A model generated the notes under the pieces. That model saw only the letters and a list, made by a program, of their open reading frames with translations, was not told the origin of the DNA and searched no databases. From the IMG/VR virus record IMGVR_UViG_3300046690_000081, positions 1-45,983 of that record: DNA of 45,983 bases. The stretch is one strand, 5' to 3'. The position numbers and the translations under genes were made by a program. Shown here piece after piece: positions 7,216-14,351 of this stretch (position 1 is its first letter; every line of letters begins with the position of its first letter). Source of the DNA: a virus.

Positions 7216-7400
7216 TTCGATCCTCGTGCAATAACAGCATTCCCGACAATGACGCTGACTCTCTGCCCGGTTATGTGCGAGAGCACTTCCACGAAGGCCA
7301 CGCACGCGGCGTGGATGAGGGCGTCAGTGGCTTTCTTCGCGCGGCCGAGTTTGTCGAGTGCGTCGAGCAGCGCGAGGTAGGGGTGGGATAGGCGGATCAT
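7212..7400 (-). CDS. Small phage protein, unknown (62 aa)
   Basis: 62 residues, MIRLSHPYLALLDALDKLGR, then a segment AACVAFVEVLSHITGQRVSV and a basic end. It overlaps the methyltransferase start and the upstream stop (ATGA on both sides). Amphipathic helices; no clear membrane segment. Function unknown. Confidence 0.6.
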   Translation of the reverse strand: MIRLSHPYLALLDALDKLGRAKKATDALIHAACVAFVEVLSHITGQRVSVIVGNAVIARGSK

Positions 7401-7705
7401 TGGCCGGTGGCTTTGGCGATTGCGGCGCGAGTCTTCTCGATTGCCGGCTTCCATCCGTAGTCTGTCGATCCAGCGTTTCCGGACTCAACCATCTCGTGTT
7501 CAAGAAGAATCAGCGCTTCGAGCAACTCAGGCGCGGCAGCGATCAGGCGGGCGTTCGCTTCAGCTCCGTCATATGCCAAACTGACATCGGCAATGAATCG
7601 TTTCTTGTCAGGACCCGGTATGCGATCGTCGTCGCCCCAGATGTATTGACCTTCCCAGCCACGACGCTCATACGTCCACGGGCCCGGCGTGTTCTTCTCG
7701 CTCAT
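7397..7705 (-). CDS. NTPGPW / NARLIAAAPELL family phage protein
   Basis: 102 residues. It begins NTPGPWTYERRGW and has EANARLIAAAPELLEALILL, the hallmark of a small protein family widespread in phage early regions; molecular function unknown. The same terminal motif recurs at the end of the coiled-coil protein at 11127-12467. The stop overlaps the next ATG. Confidence 0.75.
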   Translation of the reverse strand: MSEKNTPGPWTYERRGWEGQYIWGDDDRIPGPDKKRFIADVSLAYDGAEANARLIAAAPELLEALILLEHEMVESGNAGSTDYGWKPAIEKTRAAIAKATGQ

Positions 7706-7746
7706 GCTGTCCTCTTTAATCGTTATCCGGCGCAGGGCCGGGAGTG

Positions 7747-7941
7747 TCAGTCTTCGGCGGGATCGGCGAGACCGGCCATGATTCGCGCCTGGTAGCGCGG
7801 ATAGCCTTCTTCGACGAGCATTTCGAAGCGTGCCCAGTCCTGGTCGATGCCGGGGTAGTGGCAGTCAGCGCACCAGCGCGAGCCGAACACCTGCGTTTCC
7901 TTCCGGCACTTCTGGCAGCGGCAGACGATGCGCTCGGTCAC
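7747..7941 (-). CDS. Zinc-ribbon phage protein
   Basis: 64 residues after a GTG start that overlaps the upstream stop (GTGA). CRCQKCRKE and WCADCHYPG give two CxxC pairs for one zinc. The C-terminal half is acidic and helical. May bind nucleic acid or a host protein; function not known. Confidence 0.6.
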   Translation of the reverse strand: MTERIVCRCQKCRKETQVFGSRWCADCHYPGIDQDWARFEMLVEEGYPRYQARIMAGLADPAED

Positions 7942-8168
7942 GGCAGCGTCCTCCCGGTGACGTCCTGCACGTACTCGCGCATTGACGAGATGGCCTCCTG
8001 CTCCTTGCCGAAGTAGAAGGCGTAGAAGATCTTGTTCAGCAGAGCGGCCGTGTCTTCCGTGAACGCTTCCGTAGAGACGTTCCGCTTCTCCATTTCCTTG
8101 ATCAGGTCGCTGTCGGACAACTCTTCGAGGATTTCGCTCTCATCGACGTACACATTGACGTAGGGCAT
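7938..8168 (-). CDS. Small acidic phage protein, unknown (76 aa)
   Basis: 76 residues, MPYVNVYVDESEILEELSDS, then DLIKEMEKRNVSTE and a helical end. The N-terminal strand followed by acidic helices is seen in many phage proteins of unknown role. AGGAGC precedes the ATG; the remainder of the longer open frame lies inside the next gene and has no coding look. Confidence 0.65.
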   Translation of the reverse strand: MPYVNVYVDESEILEELSDSDLIKEMEKRNVSTEAFTEDTAALLNKIFYAFYFGKEQEAISSMREYVQDVTGRTLP

Positions 8169-8178
8169 GTCGTGCTCC

Positions 8179-8853
8179 TTAAACCGGGTGGAAATCGGGC
8201 GGGGCGTCGTCGACGGTCGCAACAACGCGCGCCGCGTCGTACTGGCGGATCGCCCAGGCGATGGCGTACAGGTTCCAGATGAAGTGGTGCGTGTATTCGT
8301 CGCACCTCCATTCCCAAACGTCCTCGAACATCCCTCGGAATTCGGACGGCTCGTGTTCGCGCAACAGCGTGCCTGCCGGACCAAGTTCGTATCCGTCGCC
8401 GACGTAGTCGAGCACGTAATCCTGAATCTCCTGCCAGATTTCAGCCTTTCGCTCAGCGTCGACGTGACGCGATTCGAAATATGATTCGAAGTCTCGCTTC
8501 ACATGCTCGGCGAAGCGGTCGCCGCTGAATTCCTGAGCCTTCCCGCGGCCATACCCGTTGCAATCGACGGCTTGAAGCTTTTCGCACCAGTAACCCGGAT
8601 TGATGTAGAGCTTCGCCGGGTCTTTGCACTTCTCGCGGAAGAACTCGAACATGTCGGTAAGGCGCGAGAACACGTACGTTCCGCAGTCGCCGCGGATCAG
8701 CAGCGCGCCCGGCCACGTCAGAATCTCGAACCAGTAGCAGCTGTCGCCGTCCGCCGCGCGGAACTTGATGTGTCGGTCGACGCCGTCATCGCGATGGATC
8801 GTCATCGTGTGCTCGGCGACATCGCGCTCGAAGCGTTCTTGCGTACAAGTCAT
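8179..8853 (-). CDS. Phage protein of unknown function (224 aa)
   Basis: 224 residues, rich in aromatic and acidic residues (GDSCYWFEILTWPGAL, FEDVWEWRCDEYTHHFIWNL). No membrane segment. The start MTCTQERFERD is supported by GAGG six bases upstream; an in-frame ATG at 8919 is possible. Similar large acidic/aromatic proteins occur in left early operons of high-GC phages, but I recognise no named family. Confidence 0.65.
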   Translation of the reverse strand: MTCTQERFERDVAEHTMTIHRDDGVDRHIKFRAADGDSCYWFEILTWPGALLIRGDCGTYVFSRLTDMFEFFREKCKDPAKLYINPGYWCEKLQAVDCNGYGRGKAQEFSGDRFAEHVKRDFESYFESRHVDAERKAEIWQEIQDYVLDYVGDGYELGPAGTLLREHEPSEFRGMFEDVWEWRCDEYTHHFIWNLYAIAWAIRQYDAARVVATVDDAPPDFHPV

Positions 8854-8948
8854 GGTGTCCTCGTTCTTGTTTGAATCTGAGTTGATGACGCTGCTCCTGT
8901 CGCCTTTCGGCCTACCCATCACGGTCAGGGCAACGTCATCGGGTGAAA

Positions 8949-9098
8949 TTAGGTGCGCGGCGCAGGCCACTTGATATTCCGGCGCGCTTCCGCGATCGCC
9001 TTCTCGGAGCGCCGGGTCTTCTTCGCGCCGTGCACGAAGAGGCAAACAAGGAACGCGACGAAAAGCCAGATGGCGATGATCGGGAGGTAGTCGGTCAT
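8949..9098 (-). CDS. Small single-pass membrane protein (49 aa)
   Basis: MTDYLPIIAIWLFVAFLVCL is one N-terminal transmembrane helix; a basic cytoplasmic tail follows (KKTRRSEK...). Codon use matches neighbours. First of three tandem one-TM miniproteins. The ribosome site is weak. Function unknown. Confidence 0.55.
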   Translation of the reverse strand: MTDYLPIIAIWLFVAFLVCLFVHGAKKTRRSEKAIAEARRNIKWPAPRT

Positions 9099-9119
9099 AG
9101 GTGAGAGCCTTCGGGAGCG

Positions 9120-9242
9120 TTATGCGCAGCGAGTCGCGGCACAGCGCGCGTTTTGATGTTGTTGCTGATCGAACCGTGAGCAGATCGCGAGATAGGCGAC
9201 CGCAACCAGAAGAGTTACTGTCCAGATTTGCCAGAGCTTCAC
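9120..9242 (-). CDS. Small single-pass membrane protein (40 aa)
   Basis: Starts with GTG overlapping the upstream stop (GTGA). KLWQIWTVTLLVAVAYLAIC forms one membrane helix, then a Gln/Arg/Cys-rich tail. Tight coupling to the next small membrane gene supports it despite its size. Confidence 0.5.
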   Translation of the reverse strand: MKLWQIWTVTLLVAVAYLAICSRFDQQQHQNARCAATRCA

Positions 9243-9385
9243 GAGAACACTCCAGCTTTGACGGCGACGCAGAGGTACCAGAAGCATCCGATACCTGCGC
9301 CCGTCAGCGCAGCGATCACGGCCACGCCTCTATGAACCCGATCGCACGAAGCGAGCAGGGCGTTGTCGCACTCGATGCGGTTCAT
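9239..9385 (-). CDS. Small single-pass membrane protein (48 aa)
   Basis: MNRIECDNALLASCDRVHRG then VAVIAALTGAGIGCFWYLCV, one C-terminal membrane helix. The ATG shares a base with the upstream stop (TGATG) and its own stop overlaps the next GTG. Four to five Cys. Function unknown. Confidence 0.6.
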   Translation of the reverse strand: MNRIECDNALLASCDRVHRGVAVIAALTGAGIGCFWYLCVAVKAGVFS

Positions 9386-9594
9386 CACGCTGCGCTCCCG
9401 AGTCGTTCGATTGCTGCCTCGACGGCGCCGCGGCGCACGCGCAGGAGCGCCGTGCAATCCGCGCCGATCAGGTCGCTGGCGACACGAGCGAGAGCGTCCG
9501 CAACTGCGCTCAGGTGCTCAATCGTCGGTTGATTCGTCTTGACCAGTTCGTTCGCGCTTTCTAGAAGCGCGCGTTTGTTGGCGATCTCGCTCAT
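9385..9594 (-). CDS. Small helical phage protein (69 aa)
   Basis: MSEIANKRALLESANELVKT, then LSAVADALARVASDLIGADC and AAIERLGSAA; predicted almost all helix, possibly a short coiled coil. It lies seven bases after the exonuclease gene and is coupled to the membrane miniprotein downstream. Role unknown. Confidence 0.6.
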   Translation of the reverse strand: MSEIANKRALLESANELVKTNQPTIEHLSAVADALARVASDLIGADCTALLRVRRGAVEAAIERLGSAA

Positions 9595-9601
9595 GTCGAC
9601 C

Positions 9602-10282
9602 TCAAGCTGCTCGGCGGTTCAGTTCGGCGATCATCTGCTCGACCTCGGCGTTGAACTGGAGGAGGCCGGGCAGGAGGATCTGGTTGATGTAGGTGTCATC
9701 GCGCGGGATGCGCTGGACGTAGAGGCGAAGCTTTTCGCACTGGCGCGGGTCGTATGAGACGAAGTCCCACCAGGCGCGGCCGGTGACGAGCATTCCGCCT
9801 TGGATCTGCGGGATGTGATCGGGCGGCACGCCGTCGAGCCACGTGCCGATGTGCACGCCTTCATCCATCGGGCATTTCATTTCGCCTCCGCCGTCGTTGT
9901 CGACGAGGAAGTCAGGCGACGCGCCGATGAAGGGATAGTCGGGGTGGCAAACGAACTGCGCTTCGACGGCGATGTTCCCGGTGTGCAGCTCGTACGCCTC
10001 GCGGGCGAACTGCTCGACCTCGGTTCCGTATCGCAGCGCCTGCCCGCTGATCTCGTGGCGGGGTATGCCCGCCATTCGCTCGAACGCGACCTCGCGCTTG
10101 TACTTCTCGCGCGGCGCCAGCGACTCGGCGATCTTCGGCTGTCCCTTGCGCGGCCCGGACTTGTAGACCTCGCCGGGCTCGACCTTCGACATCGCGATGG
10201 CGTCGATGAAGCGCGACGCTGTCAGCTTGCCGGCGCGCGCCTCGCGCCACTCGGTGCTGCGTTGCTCGATCACGTCACTCAT
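9602..10282 (-). CDS. YqaJ-family viral exonuclease
   Basis: 226 residues. The nuclease core is visible as GASPDFLVDNDGGGEMKCPM: Asp124, Glu134 and Lys136 are the PD-(D/E)XK triad of lambda Exo/YqaJ proteins, followed by QIQGGMLVTGRAWWDFVSYD. It would resect double-stranded ends 5'-3' for the RecT annealase encoded directly upstream. The start overlaps the RecT stop; the longer open frame to 10522 is a shadow of recT. Confidence 0.92.
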   Translation of the reverse strand: MSDVIEQRSTEWREARAGKLTASRFIDAIAMSKVEPGEVYKSGPRKGQPKIAESLAPREKYKREVAFERMAGIPRHEISGQALRYGTEVEQFAREAYELHTGNIAVEAQFVCHPDYPFIGASPDFLVDNDGGGEMKCPMDEGVHIGTWLDGVPPDHIPQIQGGMLVTGRAWWDFVSYDPRQCEKLRLYVQRIPRDDTYINQILLPGLLQFNAEVEQMIAELNRRAA

Positions 10283-11087
10283 CATCTGCTCCCGGCTCGC
10301 GGCTCGTTTCCATCGGCTCGACCGGCGTCGCGTTCGCGAGGTTGCCGATGCGGTCACGCTCGCCCAGACCAATCGCGGCGCGGTCTTCACGCGGCAGCTT
10401 CGACCACTCTTCCTTGAAGGGGGTGAAGCCGAACTGCTTGGCGACCTCCTCGAGCTGCTTGATGATCTTCTCGTGCCGCTCGGTGCGCTCCGGACGCGCG
10501 GACTGTTGCGCGGCTTGGGCAATCTGCGTCGGCGTCTGCTTGGCGCGCGGTGTGATGTCTTTCTCGATGGACTCGTGGTCGCTGATTTCCTCGGCGATCG
10601 GCATGCCCTTGAGCACGTCCGGAAAGACGTCGCGCAGAGCGAATGCGCGGGCGCGCATCTGCTTCATGCGGTTCGGGTATTGCGCCCACGGCCCTTGCTT
10701 TCCGATCAGTCCGGCCTGCTTGGCGTCCGCTTCGCTGAACGTTCGGATCTGCTCTTCCTCGCCGCGGCGCTTCACGCGACAGGTTGCGGTTCCGTTCTCG
10801 AACGTCTCGTAGACGTATTCGCAGAGCGACGAGGCGCGCACCAGCGCGAGCACCGCGTCACCCCAGAGCGACGGCCGACCGTTGATGACGGCGATGTTCT
10901 GCATGGCTTGCATCGGCTTCAGGCCGAGCTCCATGCCCCACTGGATGGCGACGAGGATGTTGCCGGGCTTCTGCTGGAAGTCTTTCGGCACGATGCTAGA
11001 GTCGGCGAGGTAGTCGGCGAACTTCAGCGCTTCGTCGAGCGACTTGGGCGACAGGTCGAAAGACTGCGCCGGGATCAGGTCAGACAT
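10275..11087 (-). CDS. recT: RecT-family single-strand annealing protein
   Basis: 270 residues. Residues about 20-170 match the RecT pattern: ALKFADYLADSSIVPKDFQQ, MQNIAVINGRPSLWGDAVLA, and WAQYPNRMKQMRARAFALRD. The C-terminal 80 residues are charged and linker-like. AGGAG precedes the ATG. With the YqaJ exonuclease it forms a RecET-type recombination pair used in phage replication and repair. No SSB gene was found nearby. Confidence 0.93.
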   Translation of the reverse strand: MSDLIPAQSFDLSPKSLDEALKFADYLADSSIVPKDFQQKPGNILVAIQWGMELGLKPMQAMQNIAVINGRPSLWGDAVLALVRASSLCEYVYETFENGTATCRVKRRGEEEQIRTFSEADAKQAGLIGKQGPWAQYPNRMKQMRARAFALRDVFPDVLKGMPIAEEISDHESIEKDITPRAKQTPTQIAQAAQQSARPERTERHEKIIKQLEEVAKQFGFTPFKEEWSKLPREDRAAIGLGERDRIGNLANATPVEPMETSREPGADDE

Positions 11088-11126
11088 GATTTCTCCTTGC
11101 CCCGGACTCGGCGGGGCGTCGTGGAT

Positions 11127-12467
11127 TTATGCAGGGACTGCTTCGAGTTGCTCGAACGGGGCTTCAAGTTCGGCAAGAATTTCTTTCGCTTCGGCGATGC
11201 GTGCGCCGTGCGAATAAGCGCCTAGAGTGTGTTCAGCGTTCTTAGGCTCGGTGATCGTTTCAACGAACAGCGCGAGCAATGCACGCATGCGAGGCGCAGC
11301 GGCGATCAGACGGGCATCGGCGGGGCGCCACACGCTTTCGCATATCATGTGACCGCCGTAGAACTTGAACTCGTCGTGGCCGGTTCCAACAGCGCCAGCG
11401 ATCGGTTCCGTCGTGACGACGCATCGCGAATCACGTCCAACCGACCACGTTCCGTCGGTCGGGATCGGTGCATTGCGTGCGGCGCGGTTCTCAGCGAGCT
11501 CGAGTTCGCGCTGCTCGCGCTCCAAACGTTCGGCCAACTCGGCCGCTTCGCGCAGTTCTTTCGCGCGTGCTTCCTCTTCGGCGCGGCGCTTCGCCGATGC
11601 TTCCTCTTCCTGTCGCCGACGCTCTGCCGCGATCTCTGCCTGCTGCCGCGCAATTTCGTCGCGCTGCGCCTGCATCTCGGCTTCGTGCGCCTCGCGCTCG
11701 GCGCGAAGCTTTGCTTCGGCTGCCTGCCGTTCGGTGCGCAGTCGCGATTCCTCTGCCTCACGCTCGGCGCGCGCCTTGCGCTCCTGCTCGGCGCGCTCGG
11801 CTGCTGCCTGGCGCTCGCGTTCTTCCTGCTCAGCGCGCAGTCGGGCGAGTTCAGCGCGTTCCTCTTCAAGACGCTTGGCTTCAGCCTCCTTCGCGACCGC
11901 GTCGGCGTGCCGCTCACGCAGCCACTTGACCGTCTGGTATTGCTTAGCCTGCGCCTCGCCGGTGAACTCGGCGAACTCGTCGATGGAGATCGCCATCTTG
12001 TCGAGGCTGTCGGCGTGCGCGGCGATTTCTGGTGACGACTTTGAAGAGACCGAGACAGCGTCGAGCATGAAGGCTTCGATCTTCAGCTTGATGCCGGCGA
12101 CTCGGTTCGCTTCGGCCTCGGCCTTCGCGCGCTTTTCGATCTCGCGCGCTTCGTCCCACACATCGCGAAGACCTTGCAACCGGGACTCTTCCGCCTCCGT
12201 GATCGCAACGAGCCGCTTCTGCTCTTCGATCACCGCCTTGCTGAACGCCGTCGCATCCTCGCGCGCCGTCTTGCCCGCCTTCTCGATCTCGACGCGGGCA
12301 TTCTTCAGAACCATGTACGCCGAATGGCACTGCGTGCGTGCGTCCGCGTTCTTGATCTCGACGATTGATGCCGACTGCGTGACCAGCTCGCGCAGCTTCT
12401 TCTCGTGCTCCGGCGTGCCAAGCGCGATCGCAGCGCGCTCGACAACCGTCAGTTGATTACCTTCCAT
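11127..12467 (-). CDS. Long coiled-coil protein with C-terminal LIAAAP domain
   Basis: 446 residues. Residues 1-210 are helical (TPEHEKKLRELVTQSASIVE onward); about 210-345 is a continuous Glu/Arg/Ala-rich coiled coil; 350-446 is a separate domain (GTWSVGRDSRCVVTTEPIAG, ADARLIAAAPRMRALLALF) related to the NARLIAAAP family seen at 7397-7705. Placed immediately before recT, it is probably a recombination accessory factor, by position only. A hairpin (GCCCCG / CGGGGC) separates it from recT. Confidence 0.7.
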   Translation of the reverse strand: MEGNQLTVVERAAIALGTPEHEKKLRELVTQSASIVEIKNADARTQCHSAYMVLKNARVEIEKAGKTAREDATAFSKAVIEEQKRLVAITEAEESRLQGLRDVWDEAREIEKRAKAEAEANRVAGIKLKIEAFMLDAVSVSSKSSPEIAAHADSLDKMAISIDEFAEFTGEAQAKQYQTVKWLRERHADAVAKEAEAKRLEEERAELARLRAEQEERERQAAAERAEQERKARAEREAEESRLRTERQAAEAKLRAEREAHEAEMQAQRDEIARQQAEIAAERRRQEEEASAKRRAEEEARAKELREAAELAERLEREQRELELAENRAARNAPIPTDGTWSVGRDSRCVVTTEPIAGAVGTGHDEFKFYGGHMICESVWRPADARLIAAAPRMRALLALFVETITEPKNAEHTLGAYSHGARIAEAKEILAELEAPFEQLEAVPA

Positions 12468-12529
12468 CGTTCTCTCCAGTTCGCCGAGACTCAGCCGGCG
12501 GGGTTAGGACTCCTCTACACAAAGGGCTG

Positions 12530-12553
12530 AAAAATAAGCGCTCCTAGAGCGCT
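12530..12553 (-). terminator. Intra-operon terminator in the left early operon
   Basis: AGCGCTC-CTA-GAGCGCT, a seven-pair stem, followed on the minus strand by TATTTTTC. It lies between the two promoter-proximal small genes and the recombination genes, so readthrough would be needed to express everything downstream. Confidence 0.7.
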
Positions 12554-12587
12554 CATCGATCAGACCTCTGCCGCTCGTTACTGCAAT

Positions 12588-12959
12588 TCAGTGACGTTCA
12601 GCGCTTGCCGATTCGTCGAACATCGCTTTCGCCTCGGTGGTCGCGATCGAAGCGCTGTCGAGGCGGATCGCAGCGCTGATCGCGCCTTGCATGGCCGACG
12701 CGCAGAATTCATCGTTTTCGAAGATCCACTTCTTCATTCGCGCGACCGACTCCGGCATCGTGGTCAGCGTCTCGAGCGCGATGATCAGATCCTCGTCGCT
12801 GACGTTCGACATGCGGCGATCGTGCAGTTCTGCGGTGCGCCGATCGATGTAGCGCTGCTTCTCTTCTGCGATTGCATCCTCGCGATCCAGCGCAGCCAGG
12901 TCACGGTCGATCGCGTATTCGCCTGCGCGGGTCACGCAGAACGGTGTGATTGCTCCCAT
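12588..12959 (-). CDS. Phage protein, unknown (123 aa)
   Basis: 123 residues, MGAITPFCVTRAGEYAIDRD, then a charged helical stretch EEKQRYIDRRTAELHDRRMS, and a C-terminal helical part. Second gene after PL and before the internal terminator, a position used for fast-acting regulators or host-takeover proteins; no family recognised. Confidence 0.65.
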   Translation of the reverse strand: MGAITPFCVTRAGEYAIDRDLAALDREDAIAEEKQRYIDRRTAELHDRRMSNVSDEDLIIALETLTTMPESVARMKKWIFENDEFCASAMQGAISAAIRLDSASIATTEAKAMFDESASAERH

Positions 12960-12960
12960 C

Positions 12961-13101
12961 TCAACAGCCTCCGCGCTCGTCGGCCACGCCTTGAGCGATC
13001 AAGTTCGATGCAACCTCACGCAGCAGATGTTCGATCAACGCCCCTGCGCCACCTTGAGCGAGCCTCACCAGCTCGACCAGATCCTTCGCCAATGTGGACA
13101 T
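12961..13101 (-). CDS. First gene of the left early operon (46 aa)
   Basis: MSTLAKDLVELVRLAQGGAG, a leucine-rich amphipathic helix, then LIEHLLREVASNLIAQGVAD. AGGAG lies seven bases before this ATG. The frame stays open upstream to 13275 through a structured leader that reads GFRKAPTDCGEVTVRVLS, so a longer 104-residue product is possible. Function unknown. Confidence 0.6.
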   Translation of the reverse strand: MSTLAKDLVELVRLAQGGAGALIEHLLREVASNLIAQGVADERGGC

Positions 13102-13136
13102 GCCACGCTCCTGTTTTAGCGGTGCGTCGTTGTCAC

Positions 13137-13186
13137 GGCGCACTGATAAAACCCTGACTGTTACCTCGCCACAGTCAGTGGGCGCC
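13137..13186 (-). promoter_or_regulatory. Structured leader upstream of the first left early gene
   Basis: CTGACTGT (13154-13161) pairs with ACAGTCAG (13171-13178); on the minus strand the loop displays GGCGAGGTA, a ribosome-site-like sequence. A competing outer stem pairs 13137-13146 with 13175-13186 (GGCG/CGCC plus CACTGA/TCAGTG). The two stems share bases, so they could be alternatives. The encoded leader peptide reminds me of leaders before Icd/Ash genes controlled by C4 antisense RNA; that link is from memory and unverified. Confidence 0.45.
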
Positions 13187-13285
13187 TTTCGGAAGCCGCT
13201 CATCAGGCAGCCATTTCCGGTACTTTTACGTTCTGCCGTCCGGGCCATGGGCAGGGCGATTACACGCCTATTCATCAGTCAGCAG

Positions 13286-13332
13286 GTTTAAAGAGCGTCG
13301 CTACTTGTAGCGTTGCGCTGTTCGTTCAGCGC
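13286..13332 (-). promoter_or_regulatory. Candidate antitermination (nut/put-like) site in the PL leader
   Basis: Read on the minus strand just after the PL start: hairpin GCGCTG-AACGAA-CAGCGC (13332-13315), then hairpin CGCTA-CAAG-TAGCG (13312-13299), then CGCTCTTTAAAC (13297-13286), which closely matches bacterial boxA. Hairpins plus boxA directly behind an early promoter, with a terminator inside the operon downstream, fit processive antitermination. Confidence 0.6.
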
Positions 13333-13340
13333 ATGAACGA

Positions 13341-13382
13341 ATATTAGACCGCTAATAGGAACACGTCAATAGCAAACTAATA
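13341..13382 (-). promoter_or_regulatory. Left early promoter PL with two operators
   Basis: Minus-strand -35 TTGACG (13369-13364), 17-base spacer, -10 TAATAT (13346-13341). Operator OL1 TATTAG-N4-CTAATA at 13342-13357 overlaps the -10; OL2 CAATAG-N4-CTAATA at 13367-13382 overlaps the -35 edge. The promoter is nearly the same string as PR at 14379, including the CTATTGAC and CTATTAGC blocks. Confidence 0.8.
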
Positions 13383-13558
13383 ATTGATTGTAGCGGCTGC
13401 TGATCTTCGTGCGGGGCGCAACAATCCGCCGTGTTTAGCGAATTCAGAGAAACAAGGGGATGCGGGAAAAATGCACCGGCAGGGCTTCTTTCGATGCGAA
13501 GAATTTACGGACGGATACAAACAAACGTCTAACTTTTGCCTACCGTCGTACGAATGCG
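13383..13558. other. Intergenic stretch between PL and the repressor terminator
   Basis: About 175 bases between divergent PL and the terminator of the repressor gene. Short open frames exist on both strands but lack ribosome sites and the GC-ending codon bias of phage genes. I see nothing convincing in it. Confidence 0.4.
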
Positions 13559-13588
13559 ACAAAAAAGCCCGCGCAGGGCGGGCTTAGG
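13559..13588 (-). terminator. Terminator of the repressor gene
   Basis: AAGCCCGC-N5-GCGGGCTT with a T run on the minus strand, about 90 bases after the repressor stop. It would shield PL and the left operon from repressor transcription. Confidence 0.85.
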
Positions 13589-13678
13589 AGGGAAGGTGCT
13601 GGTCGCGCTTTTCGTGTCTGCGCGATCTTCGATTTGGTTGTTATGTGGAGTGGCCCCGCCGCGCTGCTGTCGTGCTAA

Positions 13679-14341
13679 TCAGATGCGTTCGCTCTGTTTG
13701 TGGACGATCCGGCCTAGAACGAACGTGTTGTCGTCGCACCGCTTTCGCGGATACCGCCGCGCGTCCAGGTTGTCGGAAGACAACCACCAGTCTCCGGAAT
13801 CGCGCACCAATCGCTTTATGACGAGCTCACCGTCGTAGTTGACCGCAAAGACGTCACCGTCTGTCGGCTCTTTGTCTGCGGTGTTCACGACGACGGTGTC
13901 GCTGTCGGTGAGAGACGGTTCCATGCTGGCGCCGCGCACTTTGATCGCGTACAGCTCATCCGGGCTGTAACCGCGAGCATCGAACCACGCCTTCTGGAAG
14001 AAAAGGGGCGCTCCGTCACCATCGTCGAGGAAATCGACGGCGAAGCCTGCTACACCAGCGCTAATTCTGAACACGACTTTTCTGATTGCGATGAACTCGT
14101 CCGATTCGTCCGGGACGATTGCCACCTTCTTCGGGCGCTCGATCGGGCCGGTTCCTTTCTCGAGCCAATCAACGGAGCAGTCTAGGGCGCGCGCAATGGC
14201 GACTAGGTGTTTCGTCTTCTGATTGGGGTTTTTCTCAAGTTGGCTGATCGTACCTTGCGATACGCCGGCTTTCATTGCGAGATCTGACTGGGAAAGTCCG
14301 GCCTTTTCCCTTAATTGACGGATTCGGTCACCTATGCTCAT
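13679..14341 (-). CDS. cI: CI-type prophage repressor (HTH plus S24 peptidase)
   Basis: 220 residues. Residues 1-60 are an HTH_XRE domain (GLSQSDLAMKAGVSQGTISQ). The C-terminal half is a LexA/CI S24 domain with Ser139 (GASMEPSL) and Lys176 (LVIKRL). Ala-Gly bonds lie at 95-96 and 98-99 (ISAGVAGF); A98-G99 is 40 residues before Ser139, close to the spacing in CI, so RecA-stimulated self-cleavage is expected. Start MSIGDRI is eight bases after a TAATAT -10, which would give a near-leaderless message; ATG at 14353 is an alternative. It binds operators at PL and PR to hold lysogeny. Confidence 0.92.
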   Translation of the reverse strand: MSIGDRIRQLREKAGLSQSDLAMKAGVSQGTISQLEKNPNQKTKHLVAIARALDCSVDWLEKGTGPIERPKKVAIVPDESDEFIAIRKVVFRISAGVAGFAVDFLDDGDGAPLFFQKAWFDARGYSPDELYAIKVRGASMEPSLTDSDTVVVNTADKEPTDGDVFAVNYDGELVIKRLVRDSGDWWLSSDNLDARRYPRKRCDDNTFVLGRIVHKQSERI

Positions 14342-14351
14342 GGCGCGAATC

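Noticed and set aside
8854-8919. N-terminal extension of the 224-residue protein from ATG at 8919
   Set aside because: In frame, but the ribosome site GAGG belongs to the ATG at 8853 and the extension has a non-coding look.
11365-12456. 363-codon plus-strand frame, Ser/Arg/Ala rich
   Set aside because: Mirror of the coiled-coil gene; a low-complexity shadow.
13377-13562. Short open frames on both strands between PL and the repressor terminator
   Set aside because: No ribosome site, no codon bias, and the minus-strand frame lies beyond the repressor terminator.
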